Source: Maribacter sp. (lineage in GTDB: Bacteria; Bacteroidota; Bacteroidia; Flavobacteriales; Flavobacteriaceae). From it: 11,874 bases of DNA. The stretch lies in contig JABDKZ010000493.1 in the NCBI GenBank assembly GCA_013001935.1, forward strand, positions 1 through 11,874, read 5' to 3'. Shown one piece after another: positions 1 through 7,923 of this stretch (the stretch's first letter is position 1; the number at the start of each line of letters is the position of its first letter). The translations under genes and the position numbers were made by a program. The notes under the pieces were generated by a model. The model did no database searches. It was not told the origin of the DNA and saw only the letters and a program-made list of their open reading frames with translations.

Positions 1-342
1 ATCTACATGGGATTCCGCTTTAATATCAAAATCAAATTTTTCTAACTGTTCCTTGTTTGGCAGTTCGCCAAAAATCAATAAATAAGCGACTTCCAAGAAA
101 TCAGCCTTTTCAGCCAGTTCCTCAATATCATATCCCCTATACCTTAGCATGCCCTTTTCACCATCTAAAAAAGTAATGGCACTTTCACATGAACCGGTAT
201 TCTTATAGCCTGGATCTATCGTTATCATCCCAGTTGAAGAGCGTAATGTTTTTATGTCAATGGCCAGTTCATCTTCTGAACCTTTTATTACTGGAAATTC
301 ATATTTTTTACCGTTATATTCTAGGGTTGCTTTGTCTGACAT
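1..342 (-). CDS. gltA: Citrate synthase, N-terminal 114 residues (gene runs off the left edge)
   Basis: Translation from the ATG at 342 stays open for 114 codons to base 1 and starts [20 protein letters not shown]. It contains the citrate synthase N-terminal signatures [20 protein letters not shown] (residues 41-60), [18 protein letters not shown] (61-78) and [13 protein letters not shown] (83-95). The family condenses oxaloacetate with acetyl-CoA to citrate, the entry step of the TCA cycle, in the cytoplasm. The catalytic His/His/Asp residues lie in the missing C-terminal three quarters (the usual length is about 428 aa), so activity cannot be judged here. The start is fixed by the family N-terminus and by a Bacteroidota-type promoter about 30 nt upstream. 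The leader is A-rich with no Shine-Dalgarno sequence. Identification is very secure; the gene is incomplete only because the window ends. Confidence 0.95.
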   Translation of the reverse strand, partial: MSDKATLEYNGKKYEFPVIKGSEDELAIDIKTLRSSTGMITIDPGYKNTGSCESAITFLDGEKGMLRYRGYDIEELAEKADFLEVAYLLIFGELPNKEQLEKFDFDIKAESHVD

Positions 343-373
343 AGGTATATTTTACTGGGATTAGAGTGAAATG

Positions 374-404
374 CAAATTTAGGGAAAACCAATCGTTTTA
401 ACAA
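374..404 (-). promoter_or_regulatory. Bacteroidota-type promoter for gltA
   Basis: On the minus strand TTG (404-402) is followed after 20 nt by TAAATTTG (381-374), a perfect match to the Bacteroidota -7 consensus TAnnTTTG at a suitable distance from a -33 TTG. This predicts a transcript start near 368-369 and a leader of roughly 26 nt before the gltA ATG at 342. It is a pattern match; no start-site data were available. Confidence 0.7.
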
Positions 405-417
405 TTCATAAAGTGTA

Positions 418-434
418 TTAAATAGACTATTTAA
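418..434. promoter_or_regulatory. Perfect 17-bp dyad upstream of the gltA promoter, possible operator
   Basis: TTAAATAGACTATTTAA is an 8+1+8 perfect inverted repeat. It begins 13 bp upstream of the gltA -33 box, and its centre (426) lies about 58 bp upstream of the predicted start, a typical position for a class I activator. It lies 33 nt past the GT5 stop codon. It has no GC content in the outer stem and no T-run after it on the minus strand, so it is a poor terminator. The binding protein, if any, is unknown. Confidence 0.4.
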
Positions 435-467
435 GACTTCTACGATGAAACTTTAGTATGTTGATTA

Positions 468-2012
468 TTATGAACTAAGGGAATAAAGTGACCTATAATA
501 TTCATCAACCGACTTTTTCCAAGTAAAACGCATCTTTTTTGCGCTGGCCTGGATTTTCTTCCATCTTGGTTTGTCGTTGCTGTAAATATCCAAGATCAGG
601 TCAAATGAGGCTACCATATTATTAATTTTTTCATCATAGGTATCCCCATCAAAACTAAATCCTGTTTTCATATGCGCTACGGTATCCTTTAAACCTCCTG
701 AATGGTGTACCAAACATGGCACCCCATTACGCATTGCTAGCATTTGGCTTATACCACAGGGCTCAAAAAGGCTTGGCATGAAATAAAGATCCGATTCAAG
801 GTACATTGAATCAATCAAACTTTCTGATTGCCCATTTGTAAATATGAAATTTTTATTCTCATAACTGATTTTCCTAAATAAATCTTCATATTCTGGAGCA
901 CCGGTACCTAAAAGGATAAAAATGCCGTTTACCTTATTTAGTTTCTTGAGAATTTCAACAAATGCTTCAGGTGAACGTTTAATAAAATAGAACTTTTGCT
1001 CCGTTAACCTTGCCACACTTGAAGCAATAAAATTGGGCCTACCCTCTATGATGTACTTTATGATTTTTTCACCAGTGTGAGCTAAAAAATCCGATTTGTA
1101 TTTTTTAGTTTCATCTTGCAGCCATTGAAACAATGCTAAAATCGTGTTACGGTAAATCATCCCCTTGGCTTCAACGTTAATATTCTTATAGTTACAGCCA
1201 TTCAAAATCCCAAACAATCTTCCTTCATCATCTGCCATTTGCAAATCTTTCTCAAGACCTTCACCACCTATGAATTCAGGTGGCGTACTTGGTAGCATTA
1301 CATCTTCTTTATACGATGGGGAAACCGTATGAACAGCATCTGCAAAACGAACACCCACAGCCATTAGATTAATACAATCTTGATATCTGTAATCCATTAA
1401 TTTCTTGGGATCATAAGCAATGTCGGGAAACCAATTACGCAATGAAGCATAGTTATGGTCAAAGGGGCGAATACCTTGAATAGCCAAATTATGGATGCTG
1501 AATACAAACCTCATTTTATTTAGTGATTTGTAATTTGGATGATAGGTCTTCAAAAACAACACGAGACTAGCATGCCAATCGTGCATATGAACAATGTCTA
1601 GCTTACCAAATGCGCCTTGTTTTATTGCCTCCGCTACGGCAGTACAGAATATGACAAACTTCACAAAATCTGTAAAGAAAGGCTCTACCGGATTATCATG
1701 GTAAATTTTAGCAATCTCACCAGCTTCAATTTCAGGATGATGAATGACGTAATGATGAATATTATCGAACTCCTTTTTCGGGATAACCTCATATAATTCA
1801 GCGGTGTATGTAATTCCCCTTAATTCAAAATTGAGCTTGGTTTTGAATATTCCGTTTTCATGTAGTCGAGAATAGGCGGGTACAACAACATGTACTTTAT
1901 CACCTCTCTCAGAAATCTGTCTTGGCACATCGCGTACAACATCGCCCATGCCACCCGCTTTACAATTATGCAATCCATCATTTTCTGCCGCGACAAAAAG
2001 AAAGTTGTTCAT
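468..2012 (-). CDS. GT5-family glycogen/starch synthase-like glycosyltransferase (divergent GlgA)
   Basis: The 514-residue protein has the two-Rossmann GT-B fold signatures of family GT5. These are an N-terminal strand FLFVAAE followed by KAGGMGDVV (K18-V26), HMHDWHAS (142-149), SIHNLAIQG (172-180), FADAVHTVSPSY (223-234), GILNGCNY (268-275), SSVARLTEQK (331-340), and SLFEPCGISQMLAMRNGVP (414-432) followed by SGGLKDTV. Residues aligning with the E. coli GlgA catalytic set are present (K18, H147, R335, K340, E417). GT5 enzymes transfer glucose from ADP-glucose (some from UDP-glucose) to alpha-1,4-glucan. Oddities are KAGGMGDV in place of the usual KTGGLADV, F341 where most GlgA have Gly after the active-site Lys, and a longer linker between domains. 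No other glg gene is in view, so the donor and product are unproven and I give no symbol. It lies between the eno terminator and gltA and has its own promoter. The first ATG is the right start because the first beta strand follows it directly. Confidence 0.85.
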   Translation of the reverse strand: MNNFLFVAAENDGLHNCKAGGMGDVVRDVPRQISERGDKVHVVVPAYSRLHENGIFKTKLNFELRGITYTAELYEVIPKKEFDNIHHYVIHHPEIEAGEIAKIYHDNPVEPFFTDFVKFVIFCTAVAEAIKQGAFGKLDIVHMHDWHASLVLFLKTYHPNYKSLNKMRFVFSIHNLAIQGIRPFDHNYASLRNWFPDIAYDPKKLMDYRYQDCINLMAVGVRFADAVHTVSPSYKEDVMLPSTPPEFIGGEGLEKDLQMADDEGRLFGILNGCNYKNINVEAKGMIYRNTILALFQWLQDETKKYKSDFLAHTGEKIIKYIIEGRPNFIASSVARLTEQKFYFIKRSPEAFVEILKKLNKVNGIFILLGTGAPEYEDLFRKISYENKNFIFTNGQSESLIDSMYLESDLYFMPSLFEPCGISQMLAMRNGVPCLVHHSGGLKDTVAHMKTGFSFDGDTYDEKINNMVASFDLILDIYSNDKPRWKKIQASAKKMRFTWKKSVDEYYRSLYSLSS

Positions 2013-2016
2013 TTTT

Positions 2017-2045
2017 CAAAGTTAAAATTGGTTTGTAATCATCAA
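2017..2045 (-). promoter_or_regulatory. Bacteroidota-type promoter for the GT5 gene, predicting an almost leaderless mRNA
   Basis: On the minus strand TTG (2045-2043) and TAACTTTG (2024-2017) are separated by 18 nt. The -7 box is a perfect TAnnTTTG match. Only AAAA separates its last G from the ATG at 2012, so the usual start distance of about 4-7 nt places transcription at or within a few bases of the start codon. An alternative -33 TTTG at 2051-2048 would give a 23-nt spacer. Confidence 0.6.
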
Positions 2046-2078
2046 TCCAAAAAGGTAATTAAAGTTTAGCTCAGAGCC

Positions 2079-2109
2079 AAAAAAAAGCCTTTCGAAAGAA
2101 AGGCTTTTT
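2079..2109 (-). terminator. Intrinsic terminator of eno
   Basis: A perfect 12-bp stem (2082-2093 with 2098-2109, AAAAAGCCTTTC and its complement) closes a 4-nt loop. On the minus strand it runs into eight T residues (2086-2079). It starts 13 nt past the eno stop codon. The opposite strand also ends in T residues, so it could work both ways, but no gene converges on it. It separates eno from the downstream GT5 gene. Confidence 0.9.
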
Positions 2110-2122
2110 ATTATTCAAGCGC

Positions 2123-3469
<1,347 letters not shown>

Positions 3470-3499
3470 TTACAGAGTACGTTTATACCCTATATTCAC

Positions 3500-3512
3500 T
3501 TGTTAATAACAA
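3500..3512. promoter_or_regulatory. 13-bp dyad TTGTTAATAACAA upstream of eno
   Basis: This is a perfect 6+1+6 inverted repeat between the carA stop (3517) and the eno promoter, centred about 62 bp upstream of the predicted eno start. It could be an operator or part of the carA 3' end. As RNA it would be a very weak AT hairpin with no following T-run on the minus strand. The function is inferred from position only. Confidence 0.25.
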
Positions 3513-3516
3513 TTAT

Positions 3517-4644
3517 TTAAACTTTGACTTTCTGCATTGCCGATTTTTTGATCAATTCAAAATATTGATCAAAAAGATATTCTGAATCATGTGGTCCGGG
3601 ACTAGCTTCTGGATGATATTGTACTGAAAAAACATCCTTGTTTCGCATTCGCATTCCTGCAACCGTACCATCATTTAAATGAACATGGGTTATTTCCAAA
3701 TCAGGATTTGATTCGGTTTCTTCCTTGTTAACGGCAAAGCCATGATTTTGGGATGTAATTTCGCCCTTACCCGTTAATAGATTCTTGATGGGATGGTTTA
3801 TGCCTCTATGACCATTGTGCATCTTATAGGTTGAGACACCATTGGCCAAAGCAATGACTTGATGCCCTAAACAGATACCGAATAGTGGTTTATCGCTAGC
3901 AATGATATCTTTTGCAGTATTAATCGATGCGTCTAAAGGTTCAGGATCGCCAGGGCCATTGGAAATGAAATAACCATCTGGGTTCCATGCACTCATTTGT
4001 TCAAAAGTAGCATTATAAGGAAATACCTGGATATAACAATCCCTTTTCGCTAGGTTTCTAAGAATATTGAGTTTTATCCCAATATCCAAGGCCGATATTT
4101 TGTATTTGGCATTTTCATTGCCAAAATAATAAGGCTCTTTGGTTGATACCTTTGAAGCCAATTCCAAGCCTTTCATACTTGGCATTTTGGCCAATTGAGA
4201 CTTGAGATTGTCCAAATTTTCAATATCTGTCGTTATTACGGCATTCATTGCTCCGTGGTCTCTGATATAACTTACCAATGCTCTTGTATCAACATCTGAA
4301 ATCGCCAATGTATTATTCTTATCCAAGAATTCAAGCAAACTCATATCCGCATCCGGTCTTGAATAGTCATAACTGAAATTCTTACAGATCAATCCCGCTA
4401 TTTTCACGTAACCCGATTCTACTTCATCCTTGTTTGTACCGTAATTACCAATATGGGCATTGGTAGTCACCATAAGTTGACCAAAATAGGAAGGGTCGGT
4501 AAAAATTTCCTGATACCCTGTCATGCCCGTATTAAAACAGACTTCCCCAAAAGATGTGCCTTCTTTTCCCCCAACGGCCTTTCCATGAAAAATGGTGCCA
4601 TCCGCCAATAACAATAGAGCTTTTTTCTTAGATTGATATTTCAT
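3517..4644 (-). CDS. carA: Carbamoyl-phosphate synthase small (glutaminase) subunit
   Basis: The 375-residue protein supplies ammonia by hydrolysing glutamine for the large subunit CarB. The product, carbamoyl phosphate, feeds pyrimidine and arginine synthesis in the cytoplasm. The N-terminal CPSase small-chain domain (about 1-175) carries LLLADGTIFHG, FNTGMTGYQEIFTDPSY and HIGNYG. The class I glutamine amidotransferase domain (about 183-365) has ISNGPGDPEP (227-236), the nucleophile C258 in FGICLGHQ, and H344/E346 in QYHPEASPGPHD, so the Cys-His-Glu triad is complete. carB is not in the window. The gene follows the ribosomal-operon terminator, so transcription needs its own promoter or readthrough. 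The position between rplQ and eno is, from memory, common in Flavobacteriia. Confidence 0.98.
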   Translation of the reverse strand: MKYQSKKKALLLLADGTIFHGKAVGGKEGTSFGEVCFNTGMTGYQEIFTDPSYFGQLMVTTNAHIGNYGTNKDEVESGYVKIAGLICKNFSYDYSRPDADMSLLEFLDKNNTLAISDVDTRALVSYIRDHGAMNAVITTDIENLDNLKSQLAKMPSMKGLELASKVSTKEPYYFGNENAKYKISALDIGIKLNILRNLAKRDCYIQVFPYNATFEQMSAWNPDGYFISNGPGDPEPLDASINTAKDIIASDKPLFGICLGHQVIALANGVSTYKMHNGHRGINHPIKNLLTGKGEITSQNHGFAVNKEETESNPDLEITHVHLNDGTVAGMRMRNKDVFSVQYHPEASPGPHDSEYLFDQYFELIKKSAMQKVKV

Positions 4645-4648
4645 ACTT

Positions 4649-4674
4649 CAAATACAATATTTAGATTTCACAAA
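4649..4674 (-). promoter_or_regulatory. Weak candidate promoter for carA
   Basis: TGTATTTG (4656-4649, one mismatch to TAnnTTTG) lies only 4 nt (AAGT) before the carA ATG at 4644, with TTTG at 4674-4671 upstream. The 14-nt spacing is short for a Bacteroidota promoter. A promoter is expected here because the terminator at 4682-4713 closes the upstream operon, but this exact match is weak. Confidence 0.25.
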
Positions 4675-4681
4675 TAAACAT

Positions 4682-4713
4682 AAAAAAAGGATAAACTGTA
4701 AAGTTTATCCTTT
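4682..4713 (-). terminator. Intrinsic terminator of the ribosomal-protein/rpoA operon
   Basis: A perfect 12-bp stem (4686-4697 with 4702-4713, AAAGGATAAACT and its complement) has a 4-nt loop and is followed on the minus strand by seven T residues (4688-4682). It begins 26 nt past the rplQ stop. It marks the end of the ribosomal superoperon before carA. Confidence 0.88.
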
Positions 4714-4739
4714 CGTAAATATTATTAGTTAATAACATC

Positions 4740-5243
4740 TTATTCTTCTGAATCTTCAGTTTTGTTATCAGCTACTGCAACTGGTGGTGTTGCTGTTTTA
4801 GTCCCGCCACCTCTTCTACTTCGTCTCGTAGTTTTCTTCTTCGGTTTATTGGCATTGTAAAGCTCATTAAAATCAACCAACTCGATCATTGCCATATCGG
4901 CATTATCACCGAGACGATTTCCTAATTTAATGATTCTGGTATAACCTCCTGGCCTATCACCTACCTTTTCAGAGACTTCACTGAACAATTCCGAAACAGC
5001 GTATTTGCTTCTCAGATATTTAAAAACAATACGTCTGTTGTGCGTACCCTTCTCTGTAGACTGATTATTTTCCGCTTTGGATTTTGTAATCAATGGCTCA
5101 ACAAACTGTTTTAGGGCTTTTGCCTTGGCAACAGTTGTATTTATGCGTTTATGCTCAATTAAGGAACATGCCATATTGGCCAGCATCGCCTTTCTATGCG
5201 CTGCTTTTCTTCCTAAATGATTGACTTTCTTTCCGTGTCTCAT
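4740..5243 (-). CDS. rplQ: Large-subunit ribosomal protein L17 (bL17) with a C-terminal tail
   Basis: L17 binds 23S rRNA near the peptide exit tunnel. The 167-residue protein starts with the invariant [20 protein letters not shown]. It carries the signature [19 protein letters not shown] (29-47) and ends its folded part with [19 protein letters not shown] and MAMIELVDF (95-125). About 40 more residues follow compared with E. coli (127 aa): a basic stretch [16 protein letters not shown] and then an acidic end DNKTEDSEE. Such tails are, from memory, usual in Bacteroidota. It is the last gene of the operon, 67 nt after rpoA (a hairpin fills part of that gap), and is followed by a strong terminator. 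Confidence 0.97.
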   Translation of the reverse strand: MRHGKKVNHLGRKAAHRKAMLANMACSLIEHKRINTTVAKAKALKQFVEPLITKSKAENNQSTEKGTHNRRIVFKYLRSKYAVSELFSEVSEKVGDRPGGYTRIIKLGNRLGDNADMAMIELVDFNELYNANKPKKKTTRRSRRGGGTKTATPPVAVADNKTEDSEE

Positions 5244-5261
5244 TATTTTAATTTTATCATC

Positions 5262-5299
5262 TTGCTACCAAATCCTGACAGGAATCATCAGGAGAGCAA
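5262..5299 (-). other. Intercistronic RNA hairpin between rpoA and rplQ
   Basis: In the minus-strand RNA an outer 5-bp stem (TTGCT 5262-5266 with AGCAA 5295-5299, plus-strand letters) encloses an asymmetric internal loop (6 and 1 nt). Inside that is a 6-bp stem (TCCTGA 5273-5278 with TCAGGA 5288-5293) with a 9-nt loop. No T-run follows, so it is not a terminator. It ends 18 nt before the rplQ ATG and starts 11 nt after the rpoA stop. A role in mRNA processing, stability or rplQ translation is inferred from position. Confidence 0.4.
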
Positions 5300-5310
5300 A
5301 ATATGATTGT

Positions 5311-6303
5311 TTAATCTTTGTCTAATTTATATTTTGAAAGATCCATTCCGAAACTAAGACCTTTGTTAATTACCAACTCTTCAAGTTCGGTCAAGGATTT
5401 CTTTCCAAAGTTCCTAAACTTCATAAGGTCGTTCTTATTGAATGAAACCAAATCGCCCAAGGTGTCAACCTCAGCTGCCTTTAAGCAGTTCAGGGCACGA
5501 ACTGATAGATCCATGTCTACCAATTTTGTTTTCAATAACTGACGCATATGTAATGATTCCTCATCATAGGTTTCAGTTTGGGCAATCTCATCGGCTTCCA
5601 AGGTAATTCGCTCATCAGAGAACAACATGAAGTGATGAATTAAAACTTTCGCCCCTTCGGTCAATGCATCTTTTGGGTGTATAGAACCATCGGTCACAAT
5701 CTCGAAAACCAATTTTTCGTAATCGGTTTTCTGCTCTACCCTAAAGTTCTCAATACTATATTTTACATTTTTGATAGGCGTAAAAATAGAATCAACCGCT
5801 ATTGTGCCAAGAGCAGCATTTGATTTTTTGTTTTCCTCTGCAGGAACGTAACCCCTACCTTTATCAATAACGATTTCCATATTGATACTAACCTTGGAAT
5901 CCATATTACAGATAACCAAGTCAGGATTCAGCACTTGATATCCTGAAATGAACTTTTGAAAATCACCTGCGGTCAATTGATTTTTTCCACTTACCGAAAT
6001 AGAAACCACCTCTGCTTCTGAATCTTCAATTTGCTTTTTAAAACGAACTTGTTTTAGATTCAAAATAATCTCGGTCACATCTTCTACAACACCGGGAATT
6101 ACTGAGAACTCATGTTCTACTTTATCTATCCTAACGGAAGTAATAGCATGGCCTTCCAAAGATGAAAGCAATACCCTTCTTAATGCGTTCCCAACGGTTA
6201 AACCGTATCCTGGTTCCAATGGTCGAAATTCAAATTTCCCTTCGAAATCTGAAGAATCGATCATTATTACTTTATCGGGTTTCTGAAAATTAAATAATGC
6301 CAT
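5311..6303 (-). CDS. rpoA: DNA-directed RNA polymerase alpha subunit
   Basis: Alpha dimerises to nucleate RNA polymerase assembly and contacts promoters and activators. The 330 residues are of normal length. The N-terminal domain (about 1-235) has the dimerisation motif [18 protein letters not shown] (34-51), [16 protein letters not shown] (69-84), and [10 protein letters not shown] (149-158). A linker at about 236-255 leads to the C-terminal domain, with [10 protein letters not shown] (266-275) and [13 protein letters not shown] (298-310). R269, N272 and G300/K302/S303 align with the E. coli DNA-contacting residues R265, N268 and the 296-299 loop, so binding of upstream promoter DNA is probably kept. 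It lies 18 nt after rpsD in the usual alpha-operon order. Confidence 0.98.
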   Translation of the reverse strand: MALFNFQKPDKVIMIDSSDFEGKFEFRPLEPGYGLTVGNALRRVLLSSLEGHAITSVRIDKVEHEFSVIPGVVEDVTEIILNLKQVRFKKQIEDSEAEVVSISVSGKNQLTAGDFQKFISGYQVLNPDLVICNMDSKVSINMEIVIDKGRGYVPAEENKKSNAALGTIAVDSIFTPIKNVKYSIENFRVEQKTDYEKLVFEIVTDGSIHPKDALTEGAKVLIHHFMLFSDERITLEADEIAQTETYDEESLHMRQLLKTKLVDMDLSVRALNCLKAAEVDTLGDLVSFNKNDLMKFRNFGKKSLTELEELVINKGLSFGMDLSKYKLDKD

Positions 6304-6321
6304 AATTGGATCAGTGTTGTT

Positions 6322-6927
6322 TTATTTGGAGTATAACTCGACGATTAATTGTTCCTTGATATTTTCAGGTATCTGTGTTCGCTCTGGTACAGAAACAAAA
6401 GTCCCTTCTTTCTTTTCTGTATTCCAGGTAATCCATTCATATACATGGCTACTTGCAGCCAAAGCATCCTGGATAGTCTGCAAGGATTTTGATTTTTCCC
6501 TAACACCAACAACATCGCCAGCTTTTAACGAATACGATGGAATATTGACCAACTCTCCATTCACGGTAATATGTCTGTGTGAAACCAATTGTCTTGCCCC
6601 TCTTCTCGATGTAGAAATACCCATTCTGAATACTACATTATCAAGTCTTGCCTCACAGAGTTGCAAAAGAACCTCACCGGTTACTCCTTTACTTCTATTG
6701 GCAGTGGCAAACAAATTTCTAAACTGACGCTCTAATATACCGTAAGTATATTTTGCTTTTTGCTTCTCCATCAACTGAACAGCGTATTCAGATTTCTTTC
6801 CTCTACGCCTGTTTTGCCCGTGCTGTCCTGGAGGGTAATTTTTCTTTTCAAAAGACTTATCGTCTCCGAAAATCGCTTCGCCGAATTTTCGTGCGATTCT
6901 ACTTTGTGGTCCTGTATATCTTGCCAT
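6322..6927 (-). CDS. rpsD: Small-subunit ribosomal protein S4 (uS4), C-minus form
   Basis: S4 is a primary 16S rRNA binder that nucleates 30S assembly. In E. coli it also represses the alpha operon by binding its own mRNA. The 201 residues begin [16 protein letters not shown] and include [21 protein letters not shown] (32-52), [12 protein letters not shown] (62-73), and the S4 RNA-binding domain [20 protein letters not shown] (94-113) with [10 protein letters not shown] (115-124). It ends [11 protein letters not shown]. The only Cys is C91, so the N-terminal zinc cluster of C-plus S4 proteins is absent. It follows rpsK after an unusually long 87-nt gap; the short motif AAAGAAG abuts the ATG. 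Confidence 0.98.
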   Translation of the reverse strand: MARYTGPQSRIARKFGEAIFGDDKSFEKKNYPPGQHGQNRRRGKKSEYAVQLMEKQKAKYTYGILERQFRNLFATANRSKGVTGEVLLQLCEARLDNVVFRMGISTSRRGARQLVSHRHITVNGELVNIPSYSLKAGDVVGVREKSKSLQTIQDALAASSHVYEWITWNTEKKEGTFVSVPERTQIPENIKEQLIVELYSK

Positions 6928-7014
6928 CTTCTTTAAATTTGGAAATGTGATTATGAATTAAGGCTTAATCCTTCGATAATCGTAACTACACTTCCTATGA
7001 AATATTTATACTAA
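6928..7014 (-). other. 87-nt rpsK-rpsD spacer with two small hairpins
   Basis: This is the longest gap inside the operon. In the minus-strand RNA GGATTA (6971-6966) can pair with TAATTC (6960-6955) around an AGCCT loop, with one G-U pair. CGATTATCG just upstream (about 6980-6972) is a short dyad. There is no TAnnTTTG box and no T-run, so neither a promoter nor a terminator is evident. A role in controlling rpsD translation is only a guess. Confidence 0.25.
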
Positions 7015-7407
7015 TTAAACTCTTCTTCTTTTCGGAGGTCTACAACCATTATGTGGCATTGGTGTAACATCGATGATTTCCGTAACTTCGATTCCAGAAT
7101 TGTGTATAGAACGAATTGCGGATTCCCTACCATTGCCTGGACCCTTTACATAAACCTTAACCTTTCTAAGCCCTGCTTCATGGGCTACTTTTGCACAATC
7201 CTCAGCAGCTACTTGAGCTGCATATGGAGTGTTCTTTTTAGAGCCTCTGAATCCTAGTTTTCCAGCAGATGACCAAGAGATAACGTCTCCCTTTTTATTA
7301 GTCAATGATATGATAATATTATTGAAAGAGGCGGTTACGTGAGCTTCTCCAACAGCATCTACTATTACTTTGCGTTTCTTAGCCGATTTTGCACTTGTCT
7401 TTGCCAT
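7015..7407 (-). CDS. rpsK: Small-subunit ribosomal protein S11 (uS11)
   Basis: S11 sits on the 30S platform near the mRNA exit and the Shine-Dalgarno helix. The 130-residue protein has the basic N-terminal tail [10 protein letters not shown], the core [19 protein letters not shown] (24-42), [21 protein letters not shown] (45-65), [13 protein letters not shown] (88-100), and the conserved end [12 protein letters not shown] (119-130). The Asn-Gly in that end is the site that forms isoaspartate in E. coli S11. It lies 13 nt after rpsM in the alpha-operon order S13-S11-S4-RpoA-L17. Confidence 0.98.
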   Translation of the reverse strand: MAKTSAKSAKKRKVIVDAVGEAHVTASFNNIIISLTNKKGDVISWSSAGKLGFRGSKKNTPYAAQVAAEDCAKVAHEAGLRKVKVYVKGPGNGRESAIRSIHNSGIEVTEIIDVTPMPHNGCRPPKRRRV

Positions 7408-7420
7408 ACTATGCTACTTA

Positions 7421-7795
7421 TTATTTAGTTGCCATCTTCTTGTTGGCCACTGTTTTTCTTTTTCCTTTACGGGTTCTAGAGTTGTTTTTGGTTCTTTGAC
7501 CTCTTAAAGGTAGACCAGCCCTATGGCGAATACCTCGGTAACAGCCAATATCCATTAATCGCTTAATGTTCAACTGGGTCTCTGTTCTTAATTCACCTTC
7601 TATGGTGTATGAAGCCACGGCCTCACGAATACGGCCAATCTCATCATCGTTCCAATCAGATACCTTGGTATCCTCACTAACCTTCGCCTTCGTTAAGATT
7701 TCTTTAGCTCTACTATTTCCGATACCAAAAATATAGGTAAGGGCAATAACACCTCTTTTTTGTTTTGGTATATCTATACCTGCAATTCTTGCCAT
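7421..7795 (-). CDS. rpsM: Small-subunit ribosomal protein S13 (uS13)
   Basis: S13 is a 30S head protein that contacts the P-site tRNA and forms a bridge to the 50S subunit. The 124 residues start [20 protein letters not shown]. They include the helix-two-turn-helix [14 protein letters not shown] (21-34), the signature [19 protein letters not shown] (84-102), and a basic tail [13 protein letters not shown]. The ATG is 2 nt after the rpmJ stop. AAGGA at the end of rpmJ lies 5 nt before this ATG and could serve as a Shine-Dalgarno sequence, though it also encodes the conserved end of L36. The tight spacing suggests translational coupling. Confidence 0.98.
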   Translation of the reverse strand: MARIAGIDIPKQKRGVIALTYIFGIGNSRAKEILTKAKVSEDTKVSDWNDDEIGRIREAVASYTIEGELRTETQLNIKRLMDIGCYRGIRHRAGLPLRGQRTKNNSRTRKGKRKTVANKKMATK

Positions 7796-7797
7796 AA

Positions 7798-7914
7798 CTA
7801 TCCTTGTCTTTGTTTAAATCTAGGATTCTTTTTGTTGATTACGTACAACCTGCCTTTTCTGCGAACTATTTTGCAATCGGCACTTCTCTTTTTTACTGAA
7901 GCTCTAACTTTCAT
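7798..7914 (-). CDS. rpmJ: Large-subunit ribosomal protein L36 (bL36), zinc-free form
   Basis: This short gene, between infA and rpsM, translates to 38 residues: [20 protein letters not shown], then [18 protein letters not shown]. Both ends match L36 exactly (MKVRASVKK and KQRQG), and the length equals that of E. coli L36. L36 binds 23S rRNA near the L6 and GTPase-associated region. Of the four zinc ligands in the E. coli protein (C11, C14, C27, H33) only C14 remains. The others are S11, N27 and F33, so it is a C-minus form that should not bind zinc. It starts 9 nt after the infA stop and ends 2 nt before rpsM. Confidence 0.96.
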   Translation of the reverse strand: MKVRASVKKRSADCKIVRRKGRLYVINKKNPRFKQRQG

Positions 7915-7923
7915 CTTGCTATC

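Noticed and set aside
418..434. The 17-bp dyad as a terminator for the GT5 gene
   Set aside because: The stem is nearly all A-T with too short a loop, and no T-run follows on the minus strand.
2079..2109. Reading the eno terminator hairpin as an insertion-sequence end or a repeat element
   Set aside because: The stem, 4-nt loop and T-run right after the eno stop fit an intrinsic terminator; no second copy or target duplication is visible.
6314..6950. Plus-strand open frames opposite rpsD (up to 137 codons)
   Set aside because: They mirror the codon structure of rpsD; composition is low in meaning, with no family motif.
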